A program made the translations under genes and the position numbers. A model generated the notes under the pieces. The model saw only the letters and a list, made by a program, of their open reading frames with translations. It was not told where the DNA came from and made no database searches. From an uncultured Roseobacter sp. (GTDB lineage: Bacteria > Pseudomonadota > Alphaproteobacteria > Rhodobacterales > Rhodobacteraceae), in NCBI GenBank assembly GCA_947488305.1, contig CANKZM010000002.1, forward strand, positions 372,001 to 436,000: 64,000 bases of DNA, given 5' to 3'. The first letter of the stretch is position 1. Every line of letters starts with the position of its first letter. This document shows, piece by piece, positions 19,268-28,850 of this stretch.

Positions 19268-20011
19268 ATGCAAGACATGGTAGCGCCGAACATAAAAGAC
19301 TGTTCTGATTGCCCAATTCGACATCGAGCTGTTTGTGCGCGCTGCGAGCCGGATGAATTGGAATTGCTTGAGGACATCAAATACTACCGCAGCTTTTCCG
19401 CTGGCCAGACAGTGATGTGGGCTGGGGATCGTATGGATTTCGTGGCCTCTGTCGTGTCCGGCGTGGCATCACTGACGCAAACCATGGAGGATGGTCGCAC
19501 GCAGATGGTGGGGCTTTTGCTGCCATCAGATTTTGTGGGACGCCCGGGGCGGGAGACTGCCGCCTATACGGTTACGGCGACCAGTGAGCTCGTCATGTGT
19601 TGCTTCCGGCGAAAGCCATTCGAACAAATGATTGACACCACACCTCATATTGCGCACCGGCTGCTGGAGATGACACTGGATGAACTCGATGCCGCCCGTG
19701 AATGGATGCTGGTTTTGGGCCGTAAGACGGCCCGAGAAAAAATTGCGAGCCTCCTTTCGATCATTGCGCGCCGCGATGCGATCCTGTCCAAAAACGCGGA
19801 ACGTAAAAGCCTCGCATTTGACCTTCCGCTGACACGGGAGGCAATGTCCGACTATCTTGGTCTGACGCTTGAGACTGTGAGCAGACAGATTTCGGCATTA
19901 AAGAAGGATGGCGTTATCGTCCTGGAAGGTAAACGTCGCATTCTGGTACCCGATATGTACCGCTTGATAGATGAAGCTGGGGATGACAGCGACGGCGGCT
20001 TCCTGAGTTAA
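19268..20011 (+). CDS. fnrL: oxygen-sensing transcriptional regulator FnrL
   Basis: The 247-residue CRP/FNR-family protein has an N-terminal cysteine cluster (Cys12, Cys15, Cys23, Cys26) plus Cys111/Cys112 for an oxygen-labile [4Fe-4S] cluster. A cyclic-nucleotide-fold domain follows, then a C-terminal helix-turn-helix with LTLETVSRQISALKKDG. The E-x-x-S-R recognition pattern is that of FNR and predicts binding to TTGAT-N4-ATCAA, found in this window at hemN, ccoN and (one mismatch) ccoG. ATG 19268 follows GCGGAG by 8 bases; a TTG at 19265 is an alternative. Confidence 0.95.
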   Translation: MQDMVAPNIKDCSDCPIRHRAVCARCEPDELELLEDIKYYRSFSAGQTVMWAGDRMDFVASVVSGVASLTQTMEDGRTQMVGLLLPSDFVGRPGRETAAYTVTATSELVMCCFRRKPFEQMIDTTPHIAHRLLEMTLDELDAAREWMLVLGRKTAREKIASLLSIIARRDAILSKNAERKSLAFDLPLTREAMSDYLGLTLETVSRQISALKKDGVIVLEGKRRILVPDMYRLIDEAGDDSDGGFLS

Positions 20012-20032
20012 CGCCGCCGCTGCCAAAATCCG

Positions 20033-20869
20033 CTAGTGTGCCATGAACACAGGCACTTTGCTGTGTTCCAGCATATCCCGTGTGGCTCCCCCCAGCACAG
20101 CTTCGCGGAAACGCGAATGCCCATACCCGCCCATGACCAACATGTCCGCCTCCATTTCGGTCACATGTTGTGCAAGCCTCTGGCTGATGCTCAGCCCTTG
20201 TCTTGTCATCACGTGGATGTCGCTGCGGATACCGTGACGCGACAGATAGACAGCAAGTGGCCCCCCCGGGTCAGAGCGTTCCGGCCCGGTTTCTGGGGGA
20301 TCAATGATCGCAATATGCACCGATTGCGCAGCTCTCAAAAAGGGCAATGCAGCGCGCACGGCATGCATTGCTTCAGTGCTCTGATTCCAGCCGATGACAA
20401 TGTTTTTGGGTCGTGCGGACGCGCTTTCTTCGGGAACAACAATGATGGGGCAGTCGGTTTCGAAAAGTAAACCTTCCAGCACGAGGCTGTCTTCGGGGGC
20501 ATGATCAGGACCATATGGCAGCCGCAACACCGCCAAATCGGAAAACCGGGCTTGCCCTGCCACTGCGCGCCCGACGCCAGCGCTGACAGAAACGCTATTG
20601 ATCACGTCCCATCGCACATTGGATGGTTCAAGGAATTTTCGAGCGCAATCGCCGATGTCCTTTGCCCGGGCATGGGCTTCTTCAATACCCGCATGCATGA
20701 CCACTGCGTTTGATCCCATTTCGAAAAACATCGTTGGGGTGGGATCAATCCCGACGCATAGCACTTCCAGGTGAGCGTCTTGCGCTTCCGTCATTGCCGC
20801 AGCATAGGCAAGCTCCGGAGCGACATCCCTGACATTCGTCAAAGCGGCAAATATGGATTTGTAAGCCAT
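20033..20869 (-). CDS. universal stress protein, tandem UspA domains
   Basis: The 278-residue cytoplasmic protein contains two Usp folds. The second keeps the ATP-binding loop in DMLVMGGYGHSRFREAVLGGATRDML (about 246-271), ending in the HSKVPVFMAH strand; the first is more diverged. Usp genes next to fnrL and ccoNOQP are common in Rhodobacterales. It diverges from ccoN and may share the FNR-regulated intergenic region. A GAGGAGAAAG ribosome site precedes the ATG. Its role is likely in energy stress, but no direct function is known. Confidence 0.9.
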   Translation of the reverse strand: MAYKSIFAALTNVRDVAPELAYAAAMTEAQDAHLEVLCVGIDPTPTMFFEMGSNAVVMHAGIEEAHARAKDIGDCARKFLEPSNVRWDVINSVSVSAGVGRAVAGQARFSDLAVLRLPYGPDHAPEDSLVLEGLLFETDCPIIVVPEESASARPKNIVIGWNQSTEAMHAVRAALPFLRAAQSVHIAIIDPPETGPERSDPGGPLAVYLSRHGIRSDIHVMTRQGLSISQRLAQHVTEMEADMLVMGGYGHSRFREAVLGGATRDMLEHSKVPVFMAH

Positions 20870-20883
20870 GACTTTCTCCTCTC

Positions 20884-20897
20884 AAGTCAGCTGACTT
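20884..20897. promoter_or_regulatory. 14-base perfect palindrome upstream of the Usp gene
   Basis: AAGTCAGCTGACTT is fully self-complementary and sits 15 bases before the Usp start codon. A related AAGTCA-C-TGACTT repeat is found after ccoP (24502-24514). The binding protein is unknown. Confidence 0.4.
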
Positions 20898-20962
20898 ATT
20901 CCAACCTAGCGTCTCATTTATGGAGGAACCTTGATCCGGGTCAGCCAAAAACCCCGGTTCGC

Positions 20963-20976
20963 TTGATACAGATCAA
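20963..20976. promoter_or_regulatory. FNR box upstream of ccoN
   Basis: TTGATACAGATCAA matches the FNR consensus exactly and lies 100 bases before the ccoN start. This is the expected activator position for a cbb3 oxidase operon. Confidence 0.88.
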
Positions 20977-21075
20977 GGTCAGGAAAAATGCTGCATTGCA
21001 AAACAGTTCCATAACTAACCAGATGTGCGCGGGGGGAGTCTGTCCGCGCATGCCAGACGGAAGGGACACCGGAAC

Positions 21076-22692
21076 ATGGATACCGGAACTTTGAATTACG
21101 TAAAGCTGGTGGCGTATGGCCTTGTCACCCTTTTTGCGATGATCGCGGCAAGCTATGCCCGCGATCTGGCGTATCAGCTTCATATGATAATTTTCATGTT
21201 GGTGGCGGGCGGCCTTTTCCTCGTCACGCTGCGCAGGACGGACGAACCTGCTGCCCCCGCAGCTCCAAAGGACGAATACTTTGACAGCGTGGTCCGTGCC
21301 GGTGTGATCGCGACCGCTTTTTGGGGTGTTGTAGGCTTTTTGGTAGGCGTAGTGATCGCCTTCCAATTGGCCTTCCCGGGCCTGAATTTCGAATGGGCCG
21401 AGGGGTATGCGAATTTTGGTCGGCTGCGGCCCCTGCATACGTCAGCGGTCATTTTTGCCTTCGGCGGTAACGCTCTGATCGCGGCGTCCTTCTTTATCGT
21501 GCAGCGCACGTCTGCTGCGCGTCTCTTTGGTGGCAACCTGGGCTGGTTCGTTTTCTGGGGCTACCAGCTCTTTATCGTTCTGGCGGCTACTGGCTATCTG
21601 CTGGGCGGTACGCAGTCCAAGGAATACGCTGAACCTGAGTGGTATGTAGATATCTGGCTGACCATTGTCTGGGTGGCCTTCCTCGTTGCCTTCCTTGGAA
21701 CCATCATCAAGCGCAAGGAGCCGCACATCTATGTCGCCAACTGGTTCCTGCTGTCGTTCATTGTAACGGTGGCAATGCTTCACCTAGTGAACAACATCTC
21801 GATCCCGGTCTCGATCTGGGGATCGAAATCGGTTCAGGTCTTCTCGGGCGTGCAAGATGCCATGGTTCAATGGTGGTATGGCCACAACGCCGTGGGCTTC
21901 TTCCTGACGGCGGGTTTCCTGGGCATGATGTACTACTTCGTGCCCAAGCAGGCCGAGCGACCAGTCTTCAGTTACAAGCTTTCGATCATCCACTTCTGGG
22001 CGCTGATCTTCCTGTACATCTGGGCTGGCCCACACCACCTGCACTATACCGCGTTGCCTGACTGGGCTTCGACCCTTGGTATGGTCTTCTCGATCATTTT
22101 GTGGATGCCCAGCTGGGGTGGCATGATCAATGGTCTGATGACGCTGCAGGGCGCCTGGGACAAGCTGCGGACCGACCCGGTTCTGCGGATGATGGTGACC
22201 TCTCTGGCCTTCTACGGCATGTCCACATTCGAAGGGCCGATGATGTCGATCCGTTCGGTCAACTCCCTGTCGCACTATACCGACTGGACCATTGGCCACG
22301 TGCACTCCGGTGCTTTGGGCTGGAACGGGCTGATCACCTTCGGCATGCTCTACTACCTCGTGCCGGTTCTGTGGAAGCGCGAGCGTCTCTACAGCCTGAG
22401 CCTCGTGAGCTGGCACTTCTGGCTCGCCACCATCGGTATCGTGCTCTATGCGGCCTCCATGTGGGTGACCGGTATCATGGAGGGCTTAATGTGGCGTGAA
22501 GTGGATGCCAACGGCTTCCTCGTGAACTCTTTCGCAGACACCGTCAGCGCGAAGTTCCCGATGTATGTGGTCCGCGGATTGGGTGGGGTTCTGTTCCTCT
22601 CCGGCGCGCTCATCATGTGCTACAACCTTTGGATGACTGTGAAAGCCGCGCCTGCCAAGGCGCCGCTCGGCACAGCCGTCCCTGCTGAATAA
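21076..22692 (+). CDS. ccoN: cbb3-type cytochrome c oxidase subunit I
   Basis: The 538-residue catalytic haem-copper subunit is multi-spanning. Haem and copper ligands are visible as histidines in [19 protein letters not shown] (low-spin haem), [11 protein letters not shown] with the cross-linked tyrosine pattern of C-type oxidases, [14 protein letters not shown] (copper) and [15 protein letters not shown]. This oxidase has high oxygen affinity and reduces oxygen in microaerobic cells. The start at 21076 ([11 protein letters not shown]) follows AAGGGA. It opens ccoNOQP behind an FNR box. Confidence 0.97.
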   Translation: MDTGTLNYVKLVAYGLVTLFAMIAASYARDLAYQLHMIIFMLVAGGLFLVTLRRTDEPAAPAAPKDEYFDSVVRAGVIATAFWGVVGFLVGVVIAFQLAFPGLNFEWAEGYANFGRLRPLHTSAVIFAFGGNALIAASFFIVQRTSAARLFGGNLGWFVFWGYQLFIVLAATGYLLGGTQSKEYAEPEWYVDIWLTIVWVAFLVAFLGTIIKRKEPHIYVANWFLLSFIVTVAMLHLVNNISIPVSIWGSKSVQVFSGVQDAMVQWWYGHNAVGFFLTAGFLGMMYYFVPKQAERPVFSYKLSIIHFWALIFLYIWAGPHHLHYTALPDWASTLGMVFSIILWMPSWGGMINGLMTLQGAWDKLRTDPVLRMMVTSLAFYGMSTFEGPMMSIRSVNSLSHYTDWTIGHVHSGALGWNGLITFGMLYYLVPVLWKRERLYSLSLVSWHFWLATIGIVLYAASMWVTGIMEGLMWREVDANGFLVNSFADTVSAKFPMYVVRGLGGVLFLSGALIMCYNLWMTVKAAPAKAPLGTAVPAE

Positions 22693-22706
22693 GGAGGGAT
22701 CAGTAC

Positions 22707-23432
22707 ATGTCGATCCTTGCAAAACACAAGTTCATCGAAACCAATGCGACACTCTTGCTGGTCCTGAGCTTTCTGGTGGTGACAATCGGGGGGCTGGTGC
22801 AGATCACCCCTCTGTTCTACCTCGAAAACACGATCGAAAAAGTGGAGGGCATGCGGCCTTACTCGCCGCTGGAGCTGACCGGGCGCGATATCTACATCCG
22901 CGAAGGCTGCTATGTCTGCCATAGTCAGATGATCCGCCCGATGCGGGATGAGGTGGAACGCTACGGCCACTACTCGCTCGCGGCGGAGTCCATGTATGAC
23001 CACCCGCACCAATGGGGCTCAAAACGGACAGGTCCCGATCTGGCGCGCGTTGGTGGCCGCTATTCCGACGACTGGCATCTCGTTCACCTGCGCGACCCCC
23101 AGTCAGTTGTGCCGGAGTCGATCATGCCGAAATACGGCTTTCTGGAAGAGACGCTCATCCAGCCAGAGTATATCGATGAGCTGATGGCCACGCATCAGTT
23201 GGTCGGCGTTCCCTACACTGACGAGATGATCGAAGTGGCTGCGGCAGATTTTCGCGCGCAGGCTGATCCAGACAGCGACTATGATGAAATGCTGGAACGC
23301 TATCCGGGTGCGCAGGTGCGCAACTTTGATGGTCAGCCCGGAATTTCCGAGGCTGATGCGCTGATCGCCTACCTTCAGATGCTGGGTACTCTGGTCGACT
23401 TCTCGACCTTCACACCAGATGCAAGTCGCTAA
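22707..23432 (+). CDS. ccoO: cbb3-type cytochrome c oxidase subunit II
   Basis: The 241-residue monohaem cytochrome has an N-terminal membrane anchor ([19 protein letters not shown], about 13-31). The haem-binding motif CYVCHS is in [20 protein letters not shown], about residues 71-74, and SIMPKYGFL supplies the axial Met region. It passes electrons from CcoP to CcoN. An excellent AAGGAGGG ribosome site precedes it. Confidence 0.97.
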   Translation: MSILAKHKFIETNATLLLVLSFLVVTIGGLVQITPLFYLENTIEKVEGMRPYSPLELTGRDIYIREGCYVCHSQMIRPMRDEVERYGHYSLAAESMYDHPHQWGSKRTGPDLARVGGRYSDDWHLVHLRDPQSVVPESIMPKYGFLEETLIQPEYIDELMATHQLVGVPYTDEMIEVAAADFRAQADPDSDYDEMLERYPGAQVRNFDGQPGISEADALIAYLQMLGTLVDFSTFTPDASR

Positions 23433-23443
23433 GGAGACCTGAC

Positions 23444-23629
23444 ATGGAAACCTATTCCCTGCTGAGAGAGTTCGCAGACAGCTGGATGCTGCTGCTGTTG
23501 TTCAGTGTCTTCGTCGGTATCTGGTTCTGGGTGATCCGACCCGGTTCCGGCAAGCTGCATGAAGAAGCGAAGACCATGATCTTCCGAAATGATGAAAGAC
23601 CCGCCCCGCAAGAGGAGGCAAAAGAATGA
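23444..23629 (+). CDS. ccoQ: cbb3-type oxidase small subunit CcoQ
   Basis: The 61-residue single-span protein (LLLLFSVFVGIWFWVIRP, about 16-33) has a charged cytoplasmic tail and occupies the usual place between ccoO and ccoP. CcoQ stabilises the complex and in Rhodobacter takes part in redox signalling to PrrB. Its stop overlaps the ccoP start (ATGA). Confidence 0.93.
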   Translation: METYSLLREFADSWMLLLLFSVFVGIWFWVIRPGSGKLHEEAKTMIFRNDERPAPQEEAKE

Positions 23630-24492
23630 CCAAAGTCCCACCAAAGCAAGAGGGCGATCCTAACACCACCGGCCATGTCTGGGACGGGATTGAGGAGTTC
23701 GATAATCCGATGCCTAGATGGTGGCTATGGTGCTTCTACCTGACCATCGTCTGGGGGATCGCCTATTCCCTGGCTTACCCCGCATGGCCGCTTATTTCGT
23801 CGGCGACATCCGGGTTGCTTGGCTATTCCACCCGCGGTGAAGTAGCGGTGGATATTGCAGCGGTCGAATCGCAAAACGAAGGGATCAACATGCAACTCGC
23901 GTCAGCCGAGCTGACAGAGATTGCGGGCAATCCCGAACTGGAAGGCTATGCCACGTCTGCCGGTGCCGCTGTCTACCGCACATGGTGCGTACAATGTCAC
24001 GGTTCCGGTGCGGCCGGGGCGGTTGGTTATCCCAACCTTTTGGACGACGATTGGCTGTGGGGTGGCGATATTGAAGCGATTCACTACACCATTTCGCACG
24101 GCATACGGAACGAAGAAGACGATGACGCGCGCTACTCCGAAATGCCTGCCTTTGGCGAGATCCTCGAGCCGGAAGAACTGACATCGGTTGTCAACTATGT
24201 GATGCAGCTGTCAGGTGGCACACCCGTCGATGCAGCTCAGGTCGATGCGGGCGGTGAGGTCTTTCTGGACAATTGCAGCGCTTGTCACGGCGAGGAAGGT
24301 CTTGGGGACCGTGAACAGGGAGCACCGAACCTTGCAGATGCGATCTGGCTCTATGGTGGCGACTATGACGCGCTGATCGAGACTGTGACCTACAGTCGCT
24401 ATGGCGTTATGCCACCTTGGACCCAGCGTCTTTCTGAGGCTGAAGTACGCGCAGTTGCCGTCTACGTACATCAATTGGGCGGTGGCGAATAA
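23626..24492 (+). CDS. ccoP: cbb3-type oxidase dihaem subunit III
   Basis: The 288-residue dihaem cytochrome c begins with GHVWDGIEEFDNPMPRWWLW, a hallmark of CcoP, then a membrane span (about 36-55). Two haem sites follow, CVQCHGSG (Cys122-His126 region) and CSACHGEEG (about residues 215-220). It accepts electrons from soluble or anchored cytochromes such as the CycM protein encoded at 11.4 kb. It is the last gene of the structural operon. Confidence 0.97.
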   Translation: MTKVPPKQEGDPNTTGHVWDGIEEFDNPMPRWWLWCFYLTIVWGIAYSLAYPAWPLISSATSGLLGYSTRGEVAVDIAAVESQNEGINMQLASAELTEIAGNPELEGYATSAGAAVYRTWCVQCHGSGAAGAVGYPNLLDDDWLWGGDIEAIHYTISHGIRNEEDDDARYSEMPAFGEILEPEELTSVVNYVMQLSGGTPVDAAQVDAGGEVFLDNCSACHGEEGLGDREQGAPNLADAIWLYGGDYDALIETVTYSRYGVMPPWTQRLSEAEVRAVAVYVHQLGGGE

Positions 24493-24501
24493 CCTGACCC
24501 C

Positions 24502-24514
24502 AAGTCACTGACTT
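24502..24514 (+). repeat. small inverted repeat after ccoP
   Basis: AAGTCA-C-TGACTT is flanked by CCCC and TTTTGGG, so it could act as a weak terminator of ccoNOQP. It resembles the palindrome upstream of the Usp gene. Confidence 0.35.
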
Positions 24515-24528
24515 TTGGGCGCGGCGTA

Positions 24529-24542
24529 TTGATGCAAGTCAA
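24529..24542. promoter_or_regulatory. FNR-type box upstream of ccoG
   Basis: TTGATGCAAGTCAA differs from the FNR consensus at one position in the second half-site (GTCAA). It lies 60 bases before ccoG, giving ccoGHIS its own low-oxygen promoter. Confidence 0.78.
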
Positions 24543-24601
24543 TGCCGCGCCCGAAGCGCTTCCGATAGGGTGCGAGTGACCAGAATCCGGAGTAAGACGC
24601 C

Positions 24602-26035
24602 TTGACTGAACAGGTCACACCACCAAGCCTATACGCCGCCCGCGAGCCGATCTTCCCGCGGCGCGTCTCAGGTGCTTTTCGGAACCTGAAATGGATCATC
24701 ATGATTGTGACGCTGGGCATCTACTACGTAGTGCCGTGGATTCGTTGGGATCGTGGACCGGATTTGCCCAATCAGGCGGTGCTTCTGGATCTCGCAAACC
24801 GCCGCTTCTATTTCTTCTGGATCGACATCTGGTCACATGAATTCTACTTCGTAGCGGGTCTTTTGATCATGGCCGGGCTGGGGCTGTTCCTGTTCACATC
24901 CGCCCTTGGACGCGTGTGGTGTGGCTATGCCTGCCCGCAAACTGTCTGGACAGATCTGTTTATCCTCGTAGAGCGCTGGATCGAAGGCGATCGCAACGCA
25001 AGGCTGCGTCTGCACAGACAAGAGAAAATGGACTTTCGCAAATTCAGGCTGCGTTTGGTCAAATGGACACTCTGGCTGCTAATTGCAGTAGCGACCGGAG
25101 GAGCGTGGGTATTTTACTTTGCGGATGCGCCAACCCTCATGGTCAACCTGCTGACCGGTCAGGCTGCGGCAGTTGCCTATATCACGGTGGGTATCCTGAC
25201 CGCGACCACCTTCGTCTTCGGTGGGTTCGCACGCGAGCAGATCTGCATCTACGCCTGTCCGTGGCCACGGATTCAGGGTGCCATGATGGACGAGGATACG
25301 CTGACCGTCGCCTACAGGCCATGGCGAGGAGAACCGCGTAAGCACTCCGATGAAGTCAAAGCGGGTGCCGAGATGGGCGACTGCATCGACTGCATGGCCT
25401 GCGTGAATGTGTGCCCCATGGGGATCGATATTCGCGATGGGCAGCAGATGGAATGCATCACCTGCGCGCTCTGTATCGATGCCTGCGATGACATCATGGC
25501 CAAGATTGGCAAGCCGCGCGGTTTGATCGATTATCTGGCGTTGTCAGACGAAACGCTGGAACGAGCTGGTAATGCGCCCCGCCCAACCTGGAAGCATATT
25601 TTCCGCCCCCGGACAATTCTCTACACGGCGCTTTGGGGCAGCGTGGGCGTCGCCCTTCTTGTCGCTCTCTTCATCCGCGCTGACATCGAAGTGACCGTAG
25701 CACCGGTGCGCAATCCAACCTTTGTGACGCTCTCTGATGGCTCAATCCGGAACACCTACGACATCCGGTTGCGGAACAAGAACAACGAAGAACGTCTGTT
25801 CGGTCTGGCCGTGCAGGGTGATCCCACCCTCAGGATACAATTGGAGGGGACGCCATATGGCTCTGTGCCGGTTCCCGCCGATGCGTCCCATTTGCAGCGG
25901 GTCTATGTTGTCGCCCCGCCGGGATCCGCGCCAGCAGAGGGCGGGTTGACCGACGTGCGGTTCTGGGTCGAAGATCTGAGCAATGGCGACAGGGCGTATA
26001 AAGACAGTAACTTCACCGGGAAGGGATCAAACTAA
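24602..26035 (+). CDS. ccoG: cytochrome c oxidase accessory protein CcoG
   Basis: The 477-residue membrane iron-sulfur protein (FixG/RdxA) has several membrane helices and paired cysteine clusters: GYACPQTVW (about 107), CIYACPWPRIQ (about 215-225) and a ferredoxin-like CIDCMACVNVCPMG with CITCALCIDACD (about 260-300). It helps deliver copper to the cbb3 oxidase. The reading frame starts at TTG 24602, with GGAG 9 bases upstream and no better ATG. It heads ccoGHIS and shares a 1-base TAATG junction with ccoH. Confidence 0.95.
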   Translation: MTEQVTPPSLYAAREPIFPRRVSGAFRNLKWIIMIVTLGIYYVVPWIRWDRGPDLPNQAVLLDLANRRFYFFWIDIWSHEFYFVAGLLIMAGLGLFLFTSALGRVWCGYACPQTVWTDLFILVERWIEGDRNARLRLHRQEKMDFRKFRLRLVKWTLWLLIAVATGGAWVFYFADAPTLMVNLLTGQAAAVAYITVGILTATTFVFGGFAREQICIYACPWPRIQGAMMDEDTLTVAYRPWRGEPRKHSDEVKAGAEMGDCIDCMACVNVCPMGIDIRDGQQMECITCALCIDACDDIMAKIGKPRGLIDYLALSDETLERAGNAPRPTWKHIFRPRTILYTALWGSVGVALLVALFIRADIEVTVAPVRNPTFVTLSDGSIRNTYDIRLRNKNNEERLFGLAVQGDPTLRIQLEGTPYGSVPVPADASHLQRVYVVAPPGSAPAEGGLTDVRFWVEDLSNGDRAYKDSNFTGKGSN

Positions 26036-26499
26036 TGCAAAAGGAACTGACCGGGCGCCACGTTGCGATGATATTCGGATTTGCTTTTTCCATCATTATC
26101 ACCGTCAATCTCGCGCTTGCCTATAACGCCATCCACACCTTTCCGGGGCTTGAGGTGAAGAACTCTTACGTTGCCAGCCAAAGCTTCGATAAGGATCGCA
26201 GTGCTCAGAATGCGCTGGGTTGGTCGGTGTTGGCGGAAGCCCGTGATGGTCAGCTCCTGCTTTCCGTGACAGATGCTGACGGTGTGCCGGTCGAGGTGGC
26301 GAGCTTAGAGGCGACGCTCGGCAGGGCAACGCACGTTAAGGATGATAGCACCCCGACCTTTGCCTTTGATGGGCGTCGATACGTGGCTTCGGCGGAATTG
26401 GCCCCGGGAAACTGGAACATTCGCATGGTTGCCACCGCTGACGATGGCACCGTGTTCCGTCAGCGCGTGATCCTGCATGTCCCGAAGGAGCGTTCGTGA
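26035..26499 (+). CDS. ccoH: cbb3 oxidase assembly protein CcoH (FixH)
   Basis: The 154-residue protein has one N-terminal membrane span (AMIFGFAFSIIITVNLALAYNA, about 10-31) and a FixH periplasmic domain beginning FPGLEVKNSYVASQSFDKDR. CcoH is needed for stable cbb3 assembly and probably for copper insertion with CcoI. The start overlaps the ccoG stop and the end overlaps the ccoI GTG. Confidence 0.94.
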   Translation: MQKELTGRHVAMIFGFAFSIIITVNLALAYNAIHTFPGLEVKNSYVASQSFDKDRSAQNALGWSVLAEARDGQLLLSVTDADGVPVEVASLEATLGRATHVKDDSTPTFAFDGRRYVASAELAPGNWNIRMVATADDGTVFRQRVILHVPKERS

Positions 26500-28685
26500 C
26501 CGCGCTCAGCACAAATGGTCCTGCGGCTTGTCCAGGATGTCTCGCGGCACCTGCGGACCGGGTCGATGTCCCTCTACCGGATGCGCAACTGGCGTTGTCG
26601 CTTCCCACGATCCACTGCCAGGCCTGCATCGCAACTGTTGAAAAGGCCCTGATGGCCCACCCCCAGGTGCGCGCTGCCCGGGTCAATTTGACCCGCAAGC
26701 GAGTCATGATTGATGCGGACCCCGACGCAACCGCGCAGGGTATGGCCAAGGTTATGATGGATGCAGGCTTTGAGGCGCATGAGCTTGATCCCGCCGCGCT
26801 AAACCAGACACAGACCGATGCGGCTGGGCGCGATCTGCTGATGCGTCTTGCTGTGGCAGGATTTGCCGCGATGAACGTGATGCTCTTGTCTGTGGCAGTG
26901 TGGTCGGGGGCAACCGATGCAACACGGGATATGTTCCACTGGATTTCTGCGGCAATCACGTTGCCTGCGCTTGCCTTCTCGGCACAGCCATTCTTTCGAA
27001 ACGCCTGGTCTGCGCTGAGGGCCAAGCGGCTGAATATGGATGTGCCCATTACACTGGCAATAGTGCTGGCTGTAGCGACGTCGCTTTGGGAAACGGGTCT
27101 TTCGGGTAAACATGCGTATTTCGACGCGGCCCTCGCCCTGACGTTCTTTCTGCTGGCTGGCCGTTGGCTGGATGCCCGCGCGCGGTCTGCAGCGCGTTCT
27201 GCGGCGGAGGAGTTGACGGCTCTTGAAGTGCCGCGCGCTTTGCGACTGTCGGGCGGTGAAGCGCAGGAGATTTCGATCAGCGCATTAAGAGTTGGCGATC
27301 AAGTGTTGGTACGCCCTGGCGCGCGTGCGCCGATTGATGGCCGCATTGTGGAAGGCGCGTCGGAAGTGGACCGCTCTGCTCTCACCGGTGAAACGATGCC
27401 GGTTTTCCGCCAGACCGGCGATGCAATGAGCGCAGGAGAGGTCAACCTGACCGGACCCTTGACGATGGAGGCCACCGCAGTTGGTACCGACACGTCACTG
27501 CATCAGCTTGCAGCGCTTGTGGCCGTGGCCGAAAGTGGCAGGTCGCGGTACACGTCGCTCGCGGATCGTGCGGCAAAGCTTTATGCACCCGGGGTCCATA
27601 TCCTGTCGGCGCTGGCTTTTCTGGGATGGTTGATCTGGTCGGGCGACATGCGCGTTTCGCTAAACATTGCTGCGGCCGTGCTGATCATTACCTGCCCGTG
27701 CGCGCTGGGGTTGGCGGTGCCTGCGGTCACCACGGCAGCGTCTGGCCGACTGTTTGGCAAGGGCCTACTGATCAAGAACGCAACCGCGCTGGAGCGTTTG
27801 GCACAGGTTGATACAGTTGTGTTCGACAAGACCGGGACCGTCACATTGGGCACCCCCAAGGTCACCAACTGGGACACGTTGAACGAGAATGAGAAATCTG
27901 TTGCGTTCGCTCTGGCCCACGGATCCGCCCACCCCTTAGCGCAGGCAATCGTCGCAAAGGCGGAAGAAACTGGTGTCGTTCCCGCGCCGCTGGATGGATT
28001 GCGGGAACGCCCCGGCTTTGGGACGACAGGGACCGTGTCGGAAGCACTCGTCAAATTGGGCCGACCCGAGTGGATCGGGCTTGAGACCGGCAGCAAGGGG
28101 TTATGTTCTGCGCTTGATTGCGGGGGCGGGGATATCAAGATCATCACCTTCGAAGACCGGATTCGCCCCGGCGCTGAAACTTTGGTGTCAGACCTGCGGC
28201 GACAGGGCCTTGATGTCATTCTTCTTTCAGGGGACCGGGAGATGCCGGTTGCCCATACCGCCAGTCAGCTTGGGATCGGCACCCATGTGTCGGATATGTT
28301 GCCCGCGGATAAGGTTGGATATGTTGAGGCACTTTTGAACGACGGGCGTCACGTGCTCATGGTGGGCGATGGCCTGAACGACACAGGCGCGCTTGCGGCG
28401 GCTCACGTGTCAATCAGCCCAGCGCAGGCATTGGATGCGGCGCGGGCGGCCTCTGACATTGTGCTTCTGGGGCATGACCTCGGGCCCGTCGCGGATGCCT
28501 TGACGACAGCACGGCTTGCAACCAAACGCATTTCCGAGAACTTCCGTATTGCTACAATTTACAATATCGTGGCCGTGCCGCTCGCGGTCGCGGGGATGGC
28601 AACACCGCTTATTGCTGCCTTGGCAATGTCGACATCGTCTCTTACCGTGTCGCTGAACGCATTGCGGATCGGGGGGCGGAAATGA
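26496..28685 (+). CDS. ccoI: copper-translocating P-type ATPase CcoI (FixI)
   Basis: The 729-residue P1B ATPase has an N-terminal CPGC motif, a heavy-metal domain with CQACIATVEKAL (about 45-56), the membrane metal site TCPCALGLAVP, the phosphorylation site DKTGTVTLG and a C-terminal hinge MVGDGLNDTGAL. It exports copper for cbb3 oxidase maturation. GTG 26496 has AAGGAG 6 bases upstream and overlaps the ccoH stop (GTGA). Confidence 0.96.
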   Translation: MTALSTNGPAACPGCLAAPADRVDVPLPDAQLALSLPTIHCQACIATVEKALMAHPQVRAARVNLTRKRVMIDADPDATAQGMAKVMMDAGFEAHELDPAALNQTQTDAAGRDLLMRLAVAGFAAMNVMLLSVAVWSGATDATRDMFHWISAAITLPALAFSAQPFFRNAWSALRAKRLNMDVPITLAIVLAVATSLWETGLSGKHAYFDAALALTFFLLAGRWLDARARSAARSAAEELTALEVPRALRLSGGEAQEISISALRVGDQVLVRPGARAPIDGRIVEGASEVDRSALTGETMPVFRQTGDAMSAGEVNLTGPLTMEATAVGTDTSLHQLAALVAVAESGRSRYTSLADRAAKLYAPGVHILSALAFLGWLIWSGDMRVSLNIAAAVLIITCPCALGLAVPAVTTAASGRLFGKGLLIKNATALERLAQVDTVVFDKTGTVTLGTPKVTNWDTLNENEKSVAFALAHGSAHPLAQAIVAKAEETGVVPAPLDGLRERPGFGTTGTVSEALVKLGRPEWIGLETGSKGLCSALDCGGGDIKIITFEDRIRPGAETLVSDLRRQGLDVILLSGDREMPVAHTASQLGIGTHVSDMLPADKVGYVEALLNDGRHVLMVGDGLNDTGALAAAHVSISPAQALDAARAASDIVLLGHDLGPVADALTTARLATKRISENFRIATIYNIVAVPLAVAGMATPLIAALAMSTSSLTVSLNALRIGGRK

Positions 28686-28843
28686 ACGTATTGACCTACC
28701 TCATTCCTGTATCGCTTCTGCTTGGCGGGTTGGGTCTCGTCGGATTTCTCTACACGCTCCGCAGCCGTCAGTATGACGACCCTGAAGGGGACGCCAGACG
28801 TATCCTGAGTGACGAATGGGACGACAAGCCGCGCAGTGACTGA
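28682..28843 (+). CDS. ccoS: cbb3 oxidase maturation protein CcoS
   Basis: This 53-residue gene starts on the ATG overlapping the ccoI stop (ATGA). The peptide begins MNVLTYLIPVSLLLGGLGLV, a single membrane helix. The tail contains YDDPEGDARRIL, the conserved CcoS signature, and ends RSD. CcoS is needed for cofactor insertion into the cbb3 oxidase. It completes ccoGHIS and ends 7 bases before the convergent carboxypeptidase gene. Confidence 0.95.
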   Translation: MNVLTYLIPVSLLLGGLGLVGFLYTLRSRQYDDPEGDARRILSDEWDDKPRSD

Positions 28844-28850
28844 AGCCGGC

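Noticed and set aside
20931-20944. TTGATCCGGGTCAG as a second FNR box before ccoN
   Set aside because: The second half-site has two mismatches, and a perfect box lies 19 bases further on.
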